Position numbers and translations under genes: made by a program
From: Candidatus Methanoperedentaceae archaeon
Lineage (GTDB): Archaea; Halobacteriota; Methanosarcinia; Methanosarcinales; Methanoperedenaceae
Direction: 5' to 3'
Length of the DNA stretch: 9,401 nucleotides
Assembly (NCBI GenBank): GCA_013331375.1
Contig: DUGO01000176.1
Coordinates: 1 to 9,401, forward strand
Notes under the pieces: generated by a model
Told to the model about the DNA's origin: nothing
Databases searched by the model: none
Seen by the model: only the letters and a program-made list of their open reading frames with translations
Shown here: piece after piece, positions 6,153 through 9,401 of the stretch
Position numbering within the stretch: the stretch's first letter is position 1
Layout: every line of letters starts with the position of its first letter

Positions 6153-6791
6153 TCATTGCTTTATTTTCCGCCATAGCTTTATTGCTTTTGTGCCTGCCTG
6201 GTTCAATATTGAGGTTCTTTTGCCAAATATCCTGACGTTATTTCTTATTATGGCTTCCCTGGGCTCTTCCGAATCAATGATTATCCCGGCCTTGCCGATT
6301 TCCCGGGCAAGATGCGCGTCGCTGCCTGCTGTTATCGATAGATTGTGCTGCGCTGCGAATTCAACCGCCTGCTCATTGCGGCTGTGGACAAGGCATCGTG
6401 AGTTAAATCCCTCAACCGCATCGATTAAGCTGACATCCTCTTCTGCAGGAAATAACGCATTTTTCCTGAACTCATCGAAGGGGTGGGGTATCACCACAAT
6501 CCCATCCTGACCGCGGATATCAGCAACCACGTCATGCATGGAGCCAGGGGGTATCTCGTCGCTGAGAAAAAGACCCATGACCTCACCCTTATCTGTCAGG
6601 ATCTCGGAACCCACAATGACGTCAAAATCGCCTGTCTCGAACTGCTTCGCCTTCATGCCGCCTTTTATTGTATTGTGGTCTGTTATCGCAACACCGCCAA
6701 GCCCCCGCTTTATGGCGAGCTTCACAATATCTTCTGGCTCAAGAATGCTGTCCCCTGAATACTTCGAGTGTATGTGGAGGTCGTATTTCAC
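6153..6791 (-). CDS. PHP-domain metal-dependent phosphoesterase
   Basis: Stand-alone PHP domain of 212 residues, the usual length for this group. Metal ligands are visible in the right order: DLHIHSKYS (H6, H8), ITDHNT (D38, H39), GSEI (E63), IPHPFDE (H103), a conserved-looking NSR (130-132) and GSDAHL (D158, H160). PHP proteins bind two or three metal ions and hydrolyse phosphoesters; relatives act on histidinol phosphate, on nucleotides or oligonucleotides, or on 3',5'-bisphosphates. No second domain is present, so the substrate cannot be named. It starts at GTG (6791-6789), the only start in the frame because a TAG lies six codons upstream. No clear ribosome binding site is seen. It follows the YfhO-like gene by 44 bases and precedes the flippase-like gene by 29, so it is probably in their operon. 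A role in phosphate release from a glycan or lipid intermediate is possible but is a guess. Confidence 0.92.
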   Translation of the reverse strand: MKYDLHIHSKYSGDSILEPEDIVKLAIKRGLGGVAITDHNTIKGGMKAKQFETGDFDVIVGSEILTDKGEVMGLFLSDEIPPGSMHDVVADIRGQDGIVVIPHPFDEFRKNALFPAEEDVSLIDAVEGFNSRCLVHSRNEQAVEFAAQHNLSITAGSDAHLAREIGKAGIIIDSEEPREAIIRNNVRIFGKRTSILNQAGTKAIKLWRKIKQ

Positions 6792-6835
6792 GAGACTGAC
6801 ATGATGCTACGGTGTATTGAACCTTCCCACAGATA

Positions 6836-9103
6836 CTATCCTGTTCGCCTGCTTCTGCCTTCTATGTTCGCAAGATATGAATCAAGCTTCTTTCTTCCCA
6901 GGACCATTGCTGCAAGCATCAAAATTCCTGTGAAACTTAATGCTGCACCTATCCTGAAGGCAGCAGGGTCAAACCTGAATACTATGGTATCTGTGTCTCT
7001 TTCGATGACGTTCCCGACCAAATTCCCGACTGAACCCGCGTCTTTGCCATCCACCATCCATCCGGGATAATAGGATGTCTTCAGGACTGCAATGTCCCCT
7101 CTCCTGAACTTACCTGTTATGATAACCTCGTCAGGGGAAAACTTCTTGTACGATGGGTTTATGACCTCGTCATTCCTGACCACAAACGCATTGGGAAGGA
7201 TATGCTCCGGGCGGTATACTGAAATATTGTTGACCTGAAAAGTGTACGCGGATAAGCTCTGCTGACCGTTATCCTGGCTGGCAGTGTCAACTAACCAGTC
7301 TGCAGTATAATATGTAATGTTACCAATGTTATAATAGGGAGCAGGCTGGTCCTTCAGGAAATATGAGTAGTAAGCCCGCATAGGGTGAAGCCCGTTCTGG
7401 ATATACCAGTAGGTGAAGTCCATGTGCTGGAATGCCCATCCCGTGTCATAGACCCACATCTGGACGTTACCTGTGGGCATTTCTTTCATTCTTGCGATTA
7501 TATCCTTCGCCGGGCTTGTGTCAAGCGAGGGATTCCCCTCTTTTATGTAACTAACATTCACCATTATCACAAGTAGCAGGTTGAGCAGCAGGATGATACC
7601 CGGCAAGTTCTTTTTCAAATTACTTCGGACTGTACTGTCCAGCGCGAATATGATTCCTGCGACTATCAAACCGATTACCAGGACCTTTGCCAGGATAAGT
7701 GGCTCAAGTACGTCAAAATTCTTTATACTTATCAGAAGCTGTATACCTATCGCAGAGCCAGACAACATCAGCAAATTCGAATATGTTGCCTGCTCCGTGT
7801 AGATGATGTAGAGCAGGCTGGCAACCAGGATGACTGATATTATCGACTCATACGATGGCGGTTTCTGGAACGGGAGCTCAAGAAATTTTACGAATATGAT
7901 TACGAATATCCCGGATATGATTCTCTTTTTCTGGTCTGTACTTATGCCAAGCGGCTCCCGTCTTTCAATCGCCTCCCGGACATAGCCATAACCCGCCAGT
8001 GCGAGAAGCAGAACAATGGGTACTGCAGCACCAAGGATGCGCCCCGGGACCCTGAAGTTATCAAGCTGGGGCAGTAAATGTATAAACGAGAGCAGGGTAT
8101 TCCCTCCATCCGCCCAGACAAAGGAAACCATCAGTGACAGATAGCCGGGGATTGCAAGCTTTCCAGGTCCTTTTATCATGCCGATGATGGCTAAGAAAGT
8201 CACAAACATGCCGATGAGCACATTACCTTCCCACCAGCCGTAGACACCGGTAATCGGGATACCAAAGACGTACGATGCGAGATTCGATTCGAATGACCCT
8301 CCTCCTGAAAAGGGGTCAATCGGGTCAATGCGTACTATGAACGGTGAGATTTGCATCATGGGTAGCAGCTTTATCGAGACCAGGAGCAGGAAAAGGATAG
8401 ACCCGAGCATCAATGATACTGTCTTCTTAAGTTTCAGGTTGCCGTGAAGAAGATAATATGCAAGGAAAGTCAGTAAGACGATGGCTGCGAATATCACATA
8501 GTACATAAAGCCGGTAAAAAAGAGGATGGTCCATGACAGTGCGAATAATGTTATGTTTTTTGTGGTGTGTTCGGATTGCCAGGTCAGTTTAAGAAAATAA
8601 TAATACACAAGAGGAGTCCAGGTCAGTGCAAAAAGAGGTCCCGGGTTGGTCAATCTTGAAAGTATCGCACCGGAAAAGGCGTATGTCAGGGAAAACACAA
8701 ATAAAACGGCATCATTCTTTGTGATTGTTGTGCCAAGCTTATGAAAAGTGAGATATGACAGGAAGACGTGAAGCAGCAGGATCGAATTCATAAAATACGC
8801 ATTCTTGAATATTAGATAGATCGGGAAAGAAAACGGATAGTATATGTCAAGGTAAGGGCTTGCAACATCCGGGAATCCGGTTACCCAGGCATTGTTCCAC
8901 AGTGAAAAGATTTGATTCTGGTAAAACGAATAGTGGAGGATATACGCAAAAATATCGTGGTAGCCAGAAAGGAAACTTTTTTGACCATATAGCACAGAAG
9001 GGAATAGTATTAAAATACTTAATATTGCAATAATATCATAAACTATTGACCTGTTAAGGATGCGCTGGAATAGATTTTTATTTGTATCAGGAATGTTCGT
9101 CAT
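6836..9103 (-). CDS. Large YfhO/GT-C-like polytopic membrane protein
   Basis: A 755-residue protein. A short cytoplasmic tail is followed by a first span (about 22-38), then an extracytoplasmic loop with the GT-C/YfhO-like pattern HDIFAY and FSLWNNAWVTGFPDVASPYL (66-85). About a dozen further hydrophobic spans reach residue 518. A hydrophilic domain (about 520-712) and one last span (about 715-735) with a basic tail complete it. The segment SYYPGWMVDGKD (677-688) near the end of the soluble domain is typical of YfhO-type proteins. YfhO is linked to glycosylation of lipoteichoic acid in Gram-positive bacteria, and GT-C enzymes use polyprenyl-phosphate sugars outside the cell. Here it could accept the sugar loaded by the GT2 enzyme downstream. 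Start is ATG at 9103, with AAGGGG five bases upstream. It ends at TAG. The family is fairly sure; enzyme activity is inference. Confidence 0.8.
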   Translation of the reverse strand: MTNIPDTNKNLFQRILNRSIVYDIIAILSILILFPSVLYGQKSFLSGYHDIFAYILHYSFYQNQIFSLWNNAWVTGFPDVASPYLDIYYPFSFPIYLIFKNAYFMNSILLLHVFLSYLTFHKLGTTITKNDAVLFVFSLTYAFSGAILSRLTNPGPLFALTWTPLVYYYFLKLTWQSEHTTKNITLFALSWTILFFTGFMYYVIFAAIVLLTFLAYYLLHGNLKLKKTVSLMLGSILFLLLVSIKLLPMMQISPFIVRIDPIDPFSGGGSFESNLASYVFGIPITGVYGWWEGNVLIGMFVTFLAIIGMIKGPGKLAIPGYLSLMVSFVWADGGNTLLSFIHLLPQLDNFRVPGRILGAAVPIVLLLALAGYGYVREAIERREPLGISTDQKKRIISGIFVIIFVKFLELPFQKPPSYESIISVILVASLLYIIYTEQATYSNLLMLSGSAIGIQLLISIKNFDVLEPLILAKVLVIGLIVAGIIFALDSTVRSNLKKNLPGIILLLNLLLVIMVNVSYIKEGNPSLDTSPAKDIIARMKEMPTGNVQMWVYDTGWAFQHMDFTYWYIQNGLHPMRAYYSYFLKDQPAPYYNIGNITYYTADWLVDTASQDNGQQSLSAYTFQVNNISVYRPEHILPNAFVVRNDEVINPSYKKFSPDEVIITGKFRRGDIAVLKTSYYPGWMVDGKDAGSVGNLVGNVIERDTDTIVFRFDPAAFRIGAALSFTGILMLAAMVLGRKKLDSYLANIEGRSRRTG

Positions 9104-9108
9104 AATGA

Positions 9109-9114
9109 CCCCTT
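9109..9114 (-). promoter_or_regulatory. Ribosome binding site of the YfhO-like gene
   Basis: AAGGGG on the minus strand ends five bases before the ATG at 9103. It is an imperfect but well placed Shine-Dalgarno match and supports this start. Confidence 0.5.
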
Positions 9115-9176
9115 AATGCGGCACATTTGAATTGTTCCCAAAGCCTCAAACCGCTTAACTCTACTGCAATATCCGA

Positions 9177-9184
9177 TATAAGCG
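9177..9184 (-). promoter_or_regulatory. TATA-like element upstream of the YfhO-like gene
   Basis: GCTTATAT on the minus strand lies about 75 bases before the ATG. A start site 25 bases downstream would give a leader of roughly 50 bases. The gap of about 100 bases between the methyltransferase stop and this gene (9104-9202) is the widest in the minus-strand block, which makes an internal promoter plausible. The gap also holds an AGGAGG (9187-9193 region) with no start codon at the right distance. Confidence 0.3.
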
Positions 9185-9202
9185 TATCCTCCTGATATAG
9201 TC

Positions 9203-9401
9203 CTATTTACGTGTTATGACAATATTGTAAAATCCCATCGGGTTCTGGCAATCGATCTTTTCAAACCACCTGAGCAGGACCAGGGGCATTTTATTTGGCA
9301 CCACAGACCCCATCGAGCACGAAGCGATTATTTTTAGCTTGCAGAGTCCGGCAAGCCGTTCTGTGTACTTTAATGAGAACTTCAGGGCGCCGCGTTCCTC
9401 A
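9203..9401 (-). CDS. Probable SAM-dependent methyltransferase, C-terminal end (partial)
   Basis: Open frame on the minus strand from the right edge (first full codon at 9400-9398) to TAG at 9205-9203, 65 codons. The visible residues include GALKFSLKYTERLAGLCKL, then LLRWFEKID, and end in NPMGFYNIVITRK. This alternation of helix and strand, with a closing 'GFYNIVI' beta-strand, is like the C-terminal end of class I SAM-dependent methyltransferases found in glycan and lipid clusters. The SAM-binding half lies outside the window, so no catalytic motif can be checked. The same orientation and closeness to the YfhO-like gene suggest it belongs to the same surface-glycan region. The reading frame is well supported as coding; the family call is tentative. 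Confidence 0.5.
   Translation of the reverse strand, partial: EERGALKFSLKYTERLAGLCKLKIIASCSMGSVVPNKMPLVLLRWFEKIDCQNPMGFYNIVITRK

Noticed and set aside
9187..9194. Strong AGGAGG on the minus strand in the gap upstream of the YfhO-like gene
   Set aside because: No start codon lies 5-10 bases downstream; the nearest TTG, about 18 bases away, stops after two codons. It is not a working ribosome binding site for any visible gene.
1..9401. CRISPR arrays, tRNA or rRNA genes
   Set aside because: No regularly spaced repeats, cloverleaf-like segments or rRNA-like sequence were noticed on either strand by eye.

Overview
The window looks archaeal, most likely a methanogen or methanotroph-related euryarchaeon (Methanosarcinales/ANME-2-like is my best guess; this is inference). 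Reasons: a phosphoglycerate kinase of archaeal character, a dolichol-phosphate-hexose synthase-like glycosyltransferase beside a flippase-like membrane protein, short purine-rich ribosome binding sites mixed with apparently leaderless starts, TATA-like promoter elements, and tightly packed genes. No tRNA, rRNA, CRISPR array or origin was seen. No stretch longer than about 190 bases lacks a gene.

Layout. (1) 1-1278 (+): the 3' part of an AT-rich DDE transposase gene that enters from the left edge. It is followed by about 190 bases of AT-rich DNA (1279-1464) that probably holds the right end of the insertion sequence. (2) 1465-1842 (-): a small MNT-type nucleotidyltransferase with no HEPN partner visible. 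(3) 1929-4350 (+): a compact three-gene run. It holds phosphoglycerate kinase, a 56-residue zinc-ribbon protein (3195-3365), and an Mrr-type nuclease domain followed by two PH-like domains. The last two genes are only 4 bases apart, and the ribosome binding site of the nuclease gene overlaps the zinc-ribbon stop codon. (4) 4358-9401 (-): a cell-surface glycan or lipid-linked sugar cluster, listed here in transcription order. It runs from the 3' end of a probable SAM-dependent methyltransferase (partial), to a 755-residue YfhO/GT-C-like membrane protein, a PHP-domain phosphoesterase, a flippase-like eight-to-nine-span membrane protein, and a DPM1-like GT2 glycosyltransferase. The two blocks converge, with only 7 bases between stop codons at 4350/4358.

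How the genes may work together. The GT2 enzyme would load a hexose onto a polyprenyl or dolichyl phosphate on the cytoplasmic side. The flippase-like protein could help move it across the membrane. The large GT-C/YfhO-like protein could use it outside the cell to decorate protein or lipid. This matches the logic of the haloarchaeal AglD/AglS part of N-glycosylation, but the assignment is inference. The most unusual item is the nuclease gene: an Mrr catalytic domain joined to tandem PH-like domains, coupled to a small zinc-ribbon protein and placed directly behind a housekeeping glycolytic/gluconeogenic gene.
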